A stretch of 64,000 bases of DNA from Klenkia terrae (GCF_900491935.1 NZ_UEXK01000004.1:2460745-2524744); one strand, 5' to 3'; positions 34,228 to 42,484 are shown, counted from the first letter of the stretch. Notes: generated from the sequence alone by a model not told the origin. Numbers and translations are program-made.

Positions 34228-35468
34228 GCACCGTCGTCTGCGTCGACATCGGGTCCACCTTCACCAAGGCGGCGCTGGTCGGCGTCGGCACCGGCGAGCT
34301 GCTGGGTACCGCGCAGGCGCCGACCACGCTGGACGACGTCGTCCGCGGGGTGCTGAACGCGACCGCCGGCTTCCCCGACGTCCCGGTGCTCGCCTGCTCC
34401 TCGGCCGGCGGCGGGCTGCGGTTGGCCGTGGTCGGCTACGAGGAGCTGATCAGCGCCGAGGCCGGCCACCGGGCCGCGCTGTCCGCCGGCGCCCGGGTCG
34501 TGCACATCGCGGCCGGCCGGCTCGACGCGACCGGGCTCGCCGCCCTCGCCGACGCCCGGCCCGACGTCCTGTTGCTGGTCGGCGGCACCGACGGCGGGGG
34601 CACCGCCGTCCTGCGGCACAACGCCCGCGCGCTGGCCGGGTGGGACCGGTCCGTCCCCGTCGTGCTGGCCGGCAACGTGCAGGTCCAGGACGAGGTGGCC
34701 GTGCTGCTGCGGGACGGCGGCCTGCCGGTCACCGTCTGCGCCAACGTGCTGCCCGACATCGGCGAGCTGGCCCCGGAGTCCGCGCGCGCCGGCATCCGGG
34801 CGGTCTTCCTCGAGCACGTCATCGGCGGGGACAAGCTCTCCACCGACCCCCGGCTGCGGCAATGGGTCCGCGCGGTCACCCCGGACGCCGTGCTGGACGG
34901 CGTCGTGGTGCTGGCCGGTCTGCGGGCCGCCGCGGAGGTGCCCGGCGTGGTGGTGCTGGACGTCGGCGGGGCGACCACCGACGTCTACTGCGTGCCCGAC
35001 CTGGACGCCGAGCAGGCCGCGCTGCGCCGGGAGGCCGTCGGCGTGCCCGCGCACCGGCGCACCGTCGAGGGCGACCTCGGCGTGCACCACGCCGTCGCCG
35101 ACCTGCGCGCCGCGGCGCACGCCGAAGGGCTGCCCCCGCTGGCCGACGACGCGCTGGCCCTCGGCGAGGCGGCGGCCACCGTCGCGCTGCGCCGGCACCT
35201 GCGCGCCGAGGCGGCCTACGGCCCGGGCGGGTCCTCGGCCCAGGGGGTGGGCCTGGTCGTGCTGTCCGGCGGGGTCTTCCGGCACGCCGCGCCCGCCGAC
35301 CGGGACGCCGTCGTCGCCCGCCTGGCTGCCGACCGCGGCGGGGCCGGCGGCGTGCTGGGCGGCACCGAGGTCGCCGTCGACAGCGCCTACGTGCTGGCCG
35401 CCGTCGGCCTGCTGGCCCGCGACCACCCCGACGCCGCCCGCGCCCTCGCCGCCACCCTTCTGCCCTGA
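34224..35468 (+). CDS. GlmL/MutL-type ATPase of the glutamate mutase-associated family
   Basis: 414 aa, ASKHA-fold ATPase. N-terminal phosphate-1 loop CVDIGSTFTKAALVGV, an inner motif LLVGGTDGGGTAVLRHNA, the phosphate-2 region VVVLDVGGATTDVY (about 247) and the adenosine loop VVLSGGVFRH. This is the family encoded between mutS and mutE in clostridial glutamate mutase loci, thought to reactivate or assemble the B12 mutase. It is not the DNA mismatch-repair MutL. No mutase subunit gene is in the window. The GTG start overlaps the TetR stop, so it belongs to the atu-like transcript, which is unusual. The hairpin element at 35486 follows. Confidence 0.85.
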   Translation: MSTVVCVDIGSTFTKAALVGVGTGELLGTAQAPTTLDDVVRGVLNATAGFPDVPVLACSSAGGGLRLAVVGYEELISAEAGHRAALSAGARVVHIAAGRLDATGLAALADARPDVLLLVGGTDGGGTAVLRHNARALAGWDRSVPVVLAGNVQVQDEVAVLLRDGGLPVTVCANVLPDIGELAPESARAGIRAVFLEHVIGGDKLSTDPRLRQWVRAVTPDAVLDGVVVLAGLRAAAEVPGVVVLDVGGATTDVYCVPDLDAEQAALRREAVGVPAHRRTVEGDLGVHHAVADLRAAAHAEGLPPLADDALALGEAAATVALRRHLRAEAAYGPGGSSAQGVGLVVLSGGVFRHAAPADRDAVVARLAADRGGAGGVLGGTEVAVDSAYVLAAVGLLARDHPDAARALAATLLP

Positions 35469-35485
35469 CCGGCCGCGCCCTGACC

Positions 35486-35577
35486 GGCGTGGATCAGCTC
35501 AGCTGATCGGAGGCCGTCCTGGCTCACCGGCGTCGGTGAGCCAGGACGCACGCCGGTGAACCCAGCTGATCCACGCC
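35486..35577. repeat. Nested-hairpin intergenic element, related to 14325-14424
   Basis: Outer arms GGCGTGGATCAGCT (35486-35499) and AGCTGATCCACGCC (35564-35577) are exact reverse complements. Inside, 35516-35529 and 35534-35547 form a second perfect 14-bp stem with a 4-base loop. The outer 12-mers are identical to those of the element at 14325. Again it separates convergent genes and could terminate transcription from both sides. Confidence 0.78.
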
Positions 35578-35593
35578 GCGAGAGAGCCGGGCG

Positions 35594-36229
35594 TCAGCGG
35601 GCGACGCGGATGCCCAGGTGGGCGGCCATCCCCGGGGACCAGCCGGCCAGCTGGGCGGCGCTGATCGTGGCGCCCTGCAGGCCGGTGACGCCGTCCAGGT
35701 CGGGCAGGCCGGCGTCGGTGAGGTCGACGTCGCGGCAGCGCGTGCCCGACGTGTGCAGCGTGCCCAGCTCGCCGCCGCGGACGGTCACCCGCCGCAGGTC
35801 CGCCCCGCCCAGGTCGAGCTCGCCGAGCACGCAGTCGACCAGCTCGACCTCGACCAGGGTGGCGCCGCGCAGGTTGACGTAGTCGGCCCGGACGCCGGTC
35901 AGCGTGACCCGGGTCCAGTGCGCCCCGTGCGCGGTGAAGGCGCCGAACCGGCCGCCCTCGACCACGGTGTCCAGCCAGGTGCCGTCCCCGGCGAGCAGCT
36001 CGGTGGACCGGCAGCGCAGCAGGCCGACCGTGGCCAGCCGGGCGCGGGTGAGCGCCAGCCCGTCGAGCGCGCAGTCCTCCAGCAGGCACTCCAGCAGCGC
36101 CGCCCCGGTGGCGTCGCCGGTCAGCTCCAGCTCGGCGAACCGCAGTCCGTCCGCCGTCCCGCCGGCCAGCTCGTGCGGGCCGGCGTCGGTGAGGTCGGGC
36201 AGGGGTGCGAGCAGTGCGGCGACGTCCAC
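35594..36229 (-). CDS. Pentapeptide-repeat protein
   Basis: 211 aa, right-handed quadrilateral beta-helix protein. Repeats of the A(D/N)LXX type run through most of the chain, for example LDGLALTRARLATVGLLRC, ADYVNLRGATLVEVELVDC, LGELDLGGADLRRVTV and CRDVDLTDAGLPDLDG. No enzymatic motif is seen. Some family members mimic DNA and protect gyrase (Qnr, MfpA), but there is no specific evidence for that here. GTG 36227-36229 is the start. It lies 22 bases downstream of the MFS gene on the same strand and could share its mRNA. Confidence 0.85.
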   Translation of the reverse strand: MDVAALLAPLPDLTDAGPHELAGGTADGLRFAELELTGDATGAALLECLLEDCALDGLALTRARLATVGLLRCRSTELLAGDGTWLDTVVEGGRFGAFTAHGAHWTRVTLTGVRADYVNLRGATLVEVELVDCVLGELDLGGADLRRVTVRGGELGTLHTSGTRCRDVDLTDAGLPDLDGVTGLQGATISAAQLAGWSPGMAAHLGIRVAR

Positions 36230-36251
36230 CGGGTCAGCCTCCCAGCCGGGG

Positions 36252-37712
36252 TCAGGCGGCGGACGGCGCGGGTTCGGCGGTGGCGCGCACCCCGGGGATG
36301 AGCAGCGCGATCACCGCACCGAGCAGGGCGGCCCCGGCGCAGACGGCGAACAGCACCCGGTAGGCGGTCAGCGACGGCAGCACCGCCGTCCCCAGCGTGA
36401 TCGTCGAGGCGGCCAGCAGCGTGCCGCCGACCGCGCTGGCCAGCGAGCTGCCGACCGAGCGGGCCAGCGTGTTGAGGCCGTTGGCCGCGGCCAGCTCGGA
36501 CGCCGGCGCGGCCCGCAGCACCAGGCTGGGCATCGCGGCGTAGGCGATGCCGGTGCCGGCCCCGGCGACGGTGGTGAACACGACCACCTCGGTGAACGAC
36601 CCGGTGAACAGGATCCGGCCGAGGAAGCCAACGGCGATGACCGCTGCCCCCAGGGCGAGGGTGACCTTGGGGCCGAAGCGGGCCGAGAGCTTCGCCGAGA
36701 CCGGCGACAGCAGGATCATGGCCACGCCCGAGGGCAGCAGGCACAGCCCGCTGGCCAGCACCGACGAGCCGAAGCCGTAGCCGGAGGCGGCCGGCGCCTG
36801 GACGTAGGACGCCGTCCCGATCAGGCTGGCGAACAGGGCGAAGCCGACGCACACCGAGGCCACGTTGGTGAGCAGCAGCGCCGGCCGGGCGTTGGTGACC
36901 ATGTCCACCAGCGGGGACGCCGTCCGGCGCTCGACCAGCACGAAGGTGACCAGCAGGACGGCGGCGAGCACCAGCAGCCCGATCGTCCACGGGTCCGCCC
37001 AGCCCCAGCGGGAGGCCTGGGCCAGGGGCAGCAGCAGCGAGACCAGCGCGGCGGCCAGCAGGACCGCGCCGGGCAGGTCCATCCGGCCGCTCGCCACCGT
37101 GGGCACCTCGCGGAGCACGGCCAGGATCCCGGCCACCGCGACCGCCCCGCCGGCGACGCAGATCCAGAACAGCACGTGGTAGTCGGTGTGCTGGGCGACG
37201 AAGGCGGCCAGCGGCAGCCCGAGCGCCCCGCCGATGCCCAGGGTGGCGCTGACCAGCGCGATGCCGGTGCCCGCCCGCTTCGCGGGGAGCACGGTGCCGA
37301 TCAGGCTGATGCCCAGCGGGATCGCCGCCGTGGACAACCCGGTGACCGCCCGCCCGACGATGAGCCACGGCAACGTGTCCGACAGCGCGCAGATCAGCGA
37401 GCCGACGGTGAGCGCGGCGGCGGCCAGCACCAGCATGCGGCGCTTGCCGTACAGGTCGGCGAGCCGGCCCACGACCGGGACGGCGACCGCGCCGACCAGC
37501 AGGGTCGAGGTCAGCAGCCACTGCGTGCTCTGCCCGAGCTGCGCGGCCAGCTCGGGCAGGATCGGCACCAGCAGCGAGGTGGTCAGGGCGACGATCACCC
37601 CGAGGACGGCGACGACGGTGAGCGCGGTGACCTGGGCCGCGGTCCAGCCCTCGTCGGTGGTGTCCGGGGTCGACTCGGTGGCGCCGGGGACGGTGGGTGC
37701 GGACACGGGCAT
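36252..37712 (-). CDS. MFS drug transporter, DHA2 (EmrB/QacA) type
   Basis: 486 aa with about 14 hydrophobic segments. Motif A GRLADLYGKRRMLVLAAAA follows helix 2; motif C-like ALVSATLGIGGALGLPLAAF lies in helix 5, characteristic of drug/proton antiporters. ATG 37710-37712 with GTGGAG upstream; in-frame sequence further upstream would run across the operator region and is not protein-like. It is divergent from a TetR gene, and the 88-bp gap carries two tandem 17-bp operators, so the pump is expected to be induced when a drug-like ligand binds that regulator. The substrate is unknown. Confidence 0.9.
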   Translation of the reverse strand: MPVSAPTVPGATESTPDTTDEGWTAAQVTALTVVAVLGVIVALTTSLLVPILPELAAQLGQSTQWLLTSTLLVGAVAVPVVGRLADLYGKRRMLVLAAAALTVGSLICALSDTLPWLIVGRAVTGLSTAAIPLGISLIGTVLPAKRAGTGIALVSATLGIGGALGLPLAAFVAQHTDYHVLFWICVAGGAVAVAGILAVLREVPTVASGRMDLPGAVLLAAALVSLLLPLAQASRWGWADPWTIGLLVLAAVLLVTFVLVERRTASPLVDMVTNARPALLLTNVASVCVGFALFASLIGTASYVQAPAASGYGFGSSVLASGLCLLPSGVAMILLSPVSAKLSARFGPKVTLALGAAVIAVGFLGRILFTGSFTEVVVFTTVAGAGTGIAYAAMPSLVLRAAPASELAAANGLNTLARSVGSSLASAVGGTLLAASTITLGTAVLPSLTAYRVLFAVCAGAALLGAVIALLIPGVRATAEPAPSAA

Positions 37713-37739
37713 GCTCCACGGGGATGCGGACGGATAAAG

Positions 37740-37773
37740 TGGCACAAACTGCCAGATGGCACCGTATGCCAGA
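37740..37773. promoter_or_regulatory. Tandem operator for the divergent TetR/MFS pair
   Basis: Two adjacent copies of a 17-base unit, TGGCA-N5-TGCCAGA, at 37740-37756 and 37757-37773, each an inverted repeat with 5-bp arms. A third TGG begins right after. The unit is 17 bp, so the two dyads lie on roughly opposite faces of the helix, which would allow two dimers to bind one site from both sides as reported for QacR. It lies in the only shared promoter region of the pair. Confidence 0.75.
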
Positions 37774-37800
37774 TGGTTGCCCGATGCACCGGTCCGCCGC

Positions 37801-38397
37801 ATGACGTGGACCACAACCGGAGGGGTGAGGGCGGTCGAGGGCCTGCGGGAGCGCAAGCTGGCCGAGAGCCGGGCCCGGGTGGTGGACGCCGCGTTCGGGC
37901 TCTTCGCCGAGCGCGGCTTCGACGCCGTCACCGTGGCCGAGGTCTGCGCGGCGGCCGACATCGCCCCGCGCACGTTCTTCCGCTACTTCCCGACCAAGGA
38001 CGACCTGCTGGCCGAGCCCGCCCGGGTGATGTCGGCGCGGATGCGGGCGGCGCTGCAGGACGTGCCCGTCGACCAGCCCGACGCTGCCGCGCTGCGCACG
38101 GCGGTGCTGGCCCTGGGCGAGGCGGTCGTGGCCGACGCCGACCGCACCGCCCGGCTGCTGCGGGTGGTCCGGTCCAGCGACGCCGCCCGGCCGCACCCCT
38201 TCCTGCGCCTGGCCGACCGCGAGCGCGAGCTGGCCGAGCTGCTGGCCACCCGCTCCGGCCGCACCCCGGCCGACTGGCGCACTCGCCTGCTCGTCGCCCG
38301 GGCGACGGCGGCGTTCCGGGTCTGGCTGGACGACCTGGTCGACGGGGCCGTGGACGACCCGCTGCAGCACCTGGCCGAGGTGCTCGACGCGCCCTGA
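37801..38397 (+). CDS. TetR-family regulator of the MFS pump
   Basis: 198 aa. N-terminal helix-turn-helix FGLFAERGFDAVTVAEVCAAADIAPRTFFRYFPTKDDLL, with the FFRYFPTK recognition helix end typical of TetR/AcrR proteins of actinomycetes. The C-terminal domain is helical (ALGEAVVADADRTARLLRVV) with the MftR_C-like pattern. I chose ATG 37801; GTG 37825 is an alternative but has its GGAGG only one base away. It is divergent from the MFS gene and separated by the tandem operator, the classic self-regulated pump/repressor pair. Confidence 0.87.
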   Translation: MTWTTTGGVRAVEGLRERKLAESRARVVDAAFGLFAERGFDAVTVAEVCAAADIAPRTFFRYFPTKDDLLAEPARVMSARMRAALQDVPVDQPDAAALRTAVLALGEAVVADADRTARLLRVVRSSDAARPHPFLRLADRERELAELLATRSGRTPADWRTRLLVARATAAFRVWLDDLVDGAVDDPLQHLAEVLDAP

Positions 38398-38445
38398 CCG
38401 TCTCCTCCGGTGGCGCCCGGCCCCGGGTTCCGAGACGGTGAGGGC

Positions 38446-38634
38446 ATGGAGTGGACGACGTTCCTGAGCCGGCTGACCCTCTGGGCGTTCGCGGGGGCGG
38501 CGGTGGGGCTGCTCGTCGGGCTGGTCCTGCTCGGCCTCGACGTGGTGGACAACCCGTTCTGGTGCGTCTCCGGCGGCATCCTCGTGGCCGCGGTCGCGAT
38601 GCCGATGCGGGAAGCGGTCAGCCGGGACCGCTGA
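38446..38634 (+). CDS. Small two-helix membrane protein
   Basis: 62 aa from ATG 38446 (GGTGAGGG upstream). It has two hydrophobic segments: FAGAAVGLLVGLVLLGLDVV and CVSGGILVAAVAMPM, joined by VDNPFW. Probably an inner-membrane hairpin. Function unknown. An 8-bp inverted repeat (38397-38404 with 38432-38439) lies in front of it and may limit read-through from the TetR gene. Its last 17 bases overlap the stop of the convergent PH-domain gene. Confidence 0.65.
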   Translation: MEWTTFLSRLTLWAFAGAAVGLLVGLVLLGLDVVDNPFWCVSGGILVAAVAMPMREAVSRDR

Positions 38635-40093
38635 GGGCCTCGGCCCACCGGCCCGACGCCGCCACCGCGAACGGGACGGCGTCCCCGGCCGCGATGTCCA
38701 GCGCCTGGTAGCCGCCGGCACCGGCGCCCACGGCCGCCACCACCGTGGCCACACCCTGCCGGCGCTGGGAGAACGACTGCTGCACCTGCCAGCCGACCAC
38801 CGCCCGGCGCTGCAGGACCGCCTGCTCGCGGACCAGCCAGCCCGAGCGCACCGAGAAGGTCCGCGGCCCGGTCGCGTGCCCCAGCGATGCGTACCGGCCC
38901 AGGCCGACCGGCACGCCGAGCGCGGCCAGCACGAGGCCGACCAGCAGCACCCACCAGAGCCCCAGCGTCGCGGTGAGCACCACCCCGGCGACGGCGACCA
39001 CGGCCCCGGGCAGGATCGCGCGCACCAGGCGTCGCCGGCGGGCGGCCGGCGGGTGCGGGCGCAGCGGACCGGGGTCCTCGACCAGCCGGCCGGTCACCGC
39101 CCAGGCCTCGGTGCGCGGGCCCAGCGGCAGCAGCTGGCCGCGCCGGGCGGCGTCGCCCAGCCCGGTGACCAGCGCGGTGGCCCGCGCCGCGCGCACCCAC
39201 CGCATGCCGAGGCCCTCGGTGACCGTGCCGCCGCGGATGCGGTCGATCTCCAGCTCGGTGTGCCGCCGGTTGAGCAGCCCCCGGACGGCGATGAGGGAGC
39301 CACCGCGCCGGACCAGCCGGAACCGCCAGTTGACCAGGGCGCTGCCGACGATCGACCCCACGACCAGCAGCACCGCCATGGCCCCGAGCGCCCCGGCCAG
39401 CACGGCGGTGTCCGTCAGGTCCGGTCGGCCGAGGTCCGGGCGCCAGCGCCGAGGCAGCTCGTCGGCCAGCCGGAACAGCGCCCCCACCGCGGCCAGCGGG
39501 ACGGCCAGGTAGCTGCCGACCAGCGGCGCGTACAGCAACCAGCGGTCGTCGAAGCGGGCGAACTCCTCCTCGGCCGGGTCGCCGGCGGAGTCCGGCGCCG
39601 GGACCTCGGCGCCCCGGCGGGCGAGCAGGTGGGTGCGCAGCCGGTCGGCCTCGGCCCGGGGCAGCCCGTCGACGACGAGCTCCTCCTCGTCGGACTGCAC
39701 GGCGCCGGCCGCGGCGTCGATCCGCACCCGGACCAGGCCGAGCAGGCGGTGCAGCGGCGGCGCCTCGACCTCCACCCCGCGGACCCGGTCCAGCGGCACG
39801 GTGCGCACCGAGCGGGACAGCAGGCCGCGGGTCACCACGACCGCCGTCGGCCCGGGTGCGTACCGGAACCGCGACCACGCCAGGACCGCCGAGCCCAGCG
39901 AGACCGCGGTGACCACCGCGACGATCACCACCACCGCCCACGGCCCGTCGGTGAAGCCGCGGAAGGCGCCGAACGCCAGCAGGGCCGGCACCCACTGCCG
40001 GGCCTGCCGGAAGGTGATCGTGTGCGCCAGCACGATCCGCCACGACGTCCGCCGCGCCACCACCTCGGGGGGCAGGTGCCACTCGGGGGTCAC
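38618..40093 (-). CDS. Large bacterial PH-domain (DUF304) membrane protein, YdbT-like
   Basis: 491 aa with two or three bacterial PH (bPH2) repeats separated by membrane helix pairs. PH-type strands: TAVVVTRGLLSRSVRTVPLDRVRGVEVEAPPLHRLLG near 75, RRGGSLIAVRGLLNRRHTELEIDRIRG near 245 and FSVRSGWLVREQAVLQRRAVVGWQVQQSFSQRR near 420 (quoted in overview only as the repeat cores RGLL, RGLL and SGWL). Helix pairs lie at about 35-60, 165-235 and 335-385. GTG 40091-40093 overlaps the stop of the smaller PH gene, a YdbS-YdbT pair. In Bacillus such a pair affects resistance to antimicrobial peptides; the role here is unproven. Confidence 0.85.
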   Translation of the reverse strand: MTPEWHLPPEVVARRTSWRIVLAHTITFRQARQWVPALLAFGAFRGFTDGPWAVVVIVAVVTAVSLGSAVLAWSRFRYAPGPTAVVVTRGLLSRSVRTVPLDRVRGVEVEAPPLHRLLGLVRVRIDAAAGAVQSDEEELVVDGLPRAEADRLRTHLLARRGAEVPAPDSAGDPAEEEFARFDDRWLLYAPLVGSYLAVPLAAVGALFRLADELPRRWRPDLGRPDLTDTAVLAGALGAMAVLLVVGSIVGSALVNWRFRLVRRGGSLIAVRGLLNRRHTELEIDRIRGGTVTEGLGMRWVRAARATALVTGLGDAARRGQLLPLGPRTEAWAVTGRLVEDPGPLRPHPPAARRRRLVRAILPGAVVAVAGVVLTATLGLWWVLLVGLVLAALGVPVGLGRYASLGHATGPRTFSVRSGWLVREQAVLQRRAVVGWQVQQSFSQRRQGVATVVAAVGAGAGGYQALDIAAGDAVPFAVAASGRWAEALSGPG

Positions 40094-40581
40094 GTGGCCT
40101 CGTCGCGGACGAGCTCGGCGCGGCGGGCCAGGTCGTCGGCCACCCGGGCGGCGATGTCGGCGTCCAGGTGCGGGATCCGGACGGTGCCCTGCGAGGACGC
40201 CGTCAGCACCGCCACGCTGGCCAGCCCGAACAGCTGCTGCACCACCCCGCGGGTGACGTCGACGGTCTGGATCCGGGAGATCGGCACCAGCGTCCAGGTG
40301 CGGGACAGCCAGCCGGTGCGGGTGAACACCGCCTCGGCGGTGACCTCCCACCGGTGCACCCGGTACCGCAGCCGGGGCCGGAACCCGATGGTCACCACGG
40401 CCTCGACCAGCACGAGCACCGGCAGCAGCACCGCCAGCCAGGTCGGCAAGGGCAGCATGACCTCCAGGCCGACGACGACGGCGGCCAGCACCAGGGCGCC
40501 GAGGACCCCCTCGACGGCCCACAGGCCGATCGCGTTGCGGGCCGGTGACCAGGCCGGCGTCCGGGCGGGGTCGGGGTGCAT
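40090..40581 (-). CDS. Small bacterial PH-domain (DUF304) membrane protein, YdbS-like
   Basis: 163 aa. Two helices (LWAVEGVLGALVLAAVVVGL and WLAVLLPVLVLVEAVVTIG) precede one bPH2 domain: RYRVHRWEVTAEAVFTRTGWLSR and the family-typical LVPISRIQTVDVTRGVVQQLFGLASVAVLTAS segment. I chose ATG 40579-40581, which has GGGAGG 9 bases upstream; another ATG at 40588-40590 is too close to it. The stop overlaps the larger PH gene's start by four bases, so the two proteins are probably made together and work as a complex in the membrane. Confidence 0.85.
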   Translation of the reverse strand: MHPDPARTPAWSPARNAIGLWAVEGVLGALVLAAVVVGLEVMLPLPTWLAVLLPVLVLVEAVVTIGFRPRLRYRVHRWEVTAEAVFTRTGWLSRTWTLVPISRIQTVDVTRGVVQQLFGLASVAVLTASSQGTVRIPHLDADIAARVADDLARRAELVRDEAT

Positions 40582-40617
40582 GGACCCCATCCTCCCGGGT
40601 GGGACACCATGGGCGGC

Positions 40618-40953
40618 GTGACGATGCCGCAGCAGGTCCCGACCGTGCCCGCCCGCGAGGTCCCCGAGGACGCCGTCGTGCTCGACGTCCGGGAGGACGA
40701 CGAGTGGGTGGCCGGCCACATCGAGGGCGCGACGCACATCCCGATGGGCCAGGTCCCGGCGCGCCTGGACGACCTCCCCGAGGGCGACCCGCTGTACGTG
40801 ACCTGCCGCGGCGGCGGCCGGTCGGCCCGGGTGGCCGCGTGGCTGAACCAGAACGGCTACGACGCGGTCAACGTCGGCGGCGGCATGGGCGAGTGGCAGG
40901 ACGCCGGTCGGCCCATGGTCAGCGAGACCGGGTCCGCGCCGACGGTGGCCTGA
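40618..40953 (+). CDS. Rhodanese-domain protein, single domain
   Basis: About 111 aa, GlpE-like sulfurtransferase. Hallmarks: VVLDVREDDEWVAGHIEGATHIPMGQ and the active-site loop YVTCRGGGRSARVAAWLNQNGY, with the persulfide-forming Cys at about 61 (loop CRGGGRS). It would transfer sulfane sulfur from thiosulfate or persulfides to a thiol acceptor. The start is uncertain: GTG 40618, ATG 40609 and ATG 40624 are all in frame and none has a good ribosome site. It is divergent from the PH pair and ends at a strong hairpin. Confidence 0.85.
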   Translation: MTMPQQVPTVPAREVPEDAVVLDVREDDEWVAGHIEGATHIPMGQVPARLDDLPEGDPLYVTCRGGGRSARVAAWLNQNGYDAVNVGGGMGEWQDAGRPMVSETGSAPTVA

Positions 40954-40974
40954 GCCGGCCCGGCCTGAGCCGGC

Positions 40975-41006
40975 GACGGGGGCGCCGGGGATCCGGCGCC
41001 CCCGTC
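40975..41006. terminator. Terminator between rhodanese and DUF1059 genes
   Basis: Perfect 12-bp stem (40975-40986 with 40995-41006) and 8-base loop GGGGATCC, located between two convergent stops (40953 and 41014), so likely bidirectional. Confidence 0.8.
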
Positions 41007-41013
41007 GGGCGCG

Positions 41014-41187
41014 TCAGGCGGCCGCGGTGATGCGGGCCCGGACCTGGGCGACCAGGGCCGGGGGCACGTCGACGAGCCCGTGGTCGGCGGCGGCGTGCGC
41101 GGCCACCTGGGCCAGGATGCCGTCCTCGTCGTCGGCGGTGAACGCACGACCGCAACCGGGGACGACGTCCCCGCAGGCGAAGCTCTT
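41014..41187 (-). CDS. DUF1059 small protein
   Basis: 57 aa: MKSFACGDVVPGCGRAF, then TADDEDGILAQVAAHAAADHG and a helical end (PALVAQVRARITAA). The conserved Cys-x6-Cys pair and the H-x3-DHG pattern near the middle are the DUF1059 signature and suggest metal binding. ATG 41185-41187 has GAGGAGA 6 bases upstream, which supports it as a real gene despite its size. Function unknown; the family is common in archaea and actinomycetes as a stand-alone small protein. Confidence 0.85.
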   Translation of the reverse strand, partial: KSFACGDVVPGCGRAFTADDEDGILAQVAAHAAADHGLVDVPPALVAQVRARITAAA

Positions 41188-41253
41188 CATCAGGTCTCTC
41201 CTCGTTCTGTGGTGCTCGACCTCGCGAGTCTCTGCACGAGGGGGTCTGGGGGG

Positions 41254-42417
41254 TCAGCCGGTCCGGCGGTCGTCCTGCTCGGCCAGCCGGGTCAGCAGGT
41301 GCTCGACGAGGACGACGCCCAGCACGGCGCCGACGTCGTCGACGCACACGACGGGGTCGAAGCGGGTGTCCTCGGGCCGGGTGACCACCCGGCGGGCGAG
41401 CTCGGCCACCCCGGTGGAGGCCGCCGCCCGCAGCGAGACCGGCGCGGCGCGGTGCCCCGGTCGGTCGTCCCCGCGCCGCAGCGGCAGCAGGACGGCGACC
41501 GGGCGGCCGAGCCCGTCGACCCGGACGGCCGGACCGGGTCCGGACGGCTCGGCGTCGCCGGCCACCAGCTCCACCCGCTCGACCAGGCTCGCGATGTTCT
41601 CCCGCAGCAGGCCCTGGGCGTGCGACCGGCGCAGCCGGTCGGCCACCGCGGGGTCCAGCGACGACCACGGCGGCGCCGGTCGGCCCAGCAGGAAGCCCTG
41701 GGCCAGCGGGACGCCCAGCCGCGAGAACGCCTCCATCTCGCCCCAGGTCTCCACGCCCTCGGCGAGCAGCCAGGCGTCGATGCGGGCACCGAACTCACCG
41801 AGCAGGGTGGCCAGGGCGAGCTTCACCGGGTCGGCGTCGGCGCCGTCCACCAGGGCCCGGTCGAGCTTGATCAGCTGGGGGCGGAAGGCGGTCAGCTGCT
41901 GCAGCCCGGAGTACCCCGACCCGGCGTCGTCCAGCGCCACCAGCGCGCCGCGGTCGCGCAGGGCGTCCTGCACGGCCAGCAGCGGCCGGACGTCGGCCAC
42001 CGCCTGGTGCTCGGTCAGCTCCAGGACCAGCGGGGACAGGTCGCCGGCGCCCAGCAGCAGGTCGGCGAGCTCGGGATCGGTCAGCAGGTGCGGGCTGACG
42101 TTCACCGTCAGGAAGCAGTTCGGGGGCAGGTCGGCGCGCAGCTGCAGGCAGCGGGCCACGACCAGCGCCTCGACCCGGGCCCCGATGCCGGCGGCGTCGG
42201 CCGCGGCGAACCAGCGGTCCGGGGTGGCCGGGCTGGGCGAGCCGTCAGCGGACCGGAAGCGGGCCAGCGTCTCGTAGCCGGCGACGACGCCGCGGGCGAC
42301 GTCGACGATCGGCTGGAAGACCAGCCGCAGGGTGTCCGGGTCGGTGGCCAGCCGGTCGAGCTCGGCGGCCCAGTCGATCGCGGGCGCGGGGGGCGGCAGC
42401 GGGGCGAGCGATGTCAC
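41254..42417 (-). CDS. EAL-domain c-di-GMP phosphodiesterase with C-terminal CBS-like region
   Basis: 387 aa. The EAL domain covers about 25-265: FQPIVDV, E49 in the EAL-loop variant ETLARF, NVSPHLL, LELTEHQAV, the metal-binding DDAGSGYSGL, KLDRAL, LLAEGVETWGE and QGFLLGRP. All the usual catalytic acidic positions appear kept, so it should hydrolyse c-di-GMP to pGpG. After a linker, the C-terminal 100 residues (PVSLRAAASTGVAELARRVV ... FDPVVCVDDVGAVLGVVLVEHLL) look like a CBS-pair fragment, possibly a nucleotide sensor. Start GTG 42415-42417. No membrane helix, so it is cytoplasmic. The GGDEF gene at 46348 could supply its substrate. Confidence 0.87.
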   Translation of the reverse strand: MTSLAPLPPPAPAIDWAAELDRLATDPDTLRLVFQPIVDVARGVVAGYETLARFRSADGSPSPATPDRWFAAADAAGIGARVEALVVARCLQLRADLPPNCFLTVNVSPHLLTDPELADLLLGAGDLSPLVLELTEHQAVADVRPLLAVQDALRDRGALVALDDAGSGYSGLQQLTAFRPQLIKLDRALVDGADADPVKLALATLLGEFGARIDAWLLAEGVETWGEMEAFSRLGVPLAQGFLLGRPAPPWSSLDPAVADRLRRSHAQGLLRENIASLVERVELVAGDAEPSGPGPAVRVDGLGRPVAVLLPLRRGDDRPGHRAAPVSLRAAASTGVAELARRVVTRPEDTRFDPVVCVDDVGAVLGVVLVEHLLTRLAEQDDRRTG

Positions 42418-42484
42418 CCCCCGGACGTCGGCCGCCCGGCACCGGGGCTGGAGCCGGGCGGGACGAGATCGCCCGGAAGGGGTG

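Noticed and set aside
34224-35468. DNA mismatch repair protein MutL
   Set aside because: Shared name only. The protein is an ASKHA-type ATPase of the glutamate mutase-linked family, with no GHKL ATPase motifs.
38397-38439. Terminator between the TetR gene and the small membrane protein
   Set aside because: Only an 8-bp stem with a 27-base loop that overlaps the next gene's ribosome site; too weak to call as a terminator.
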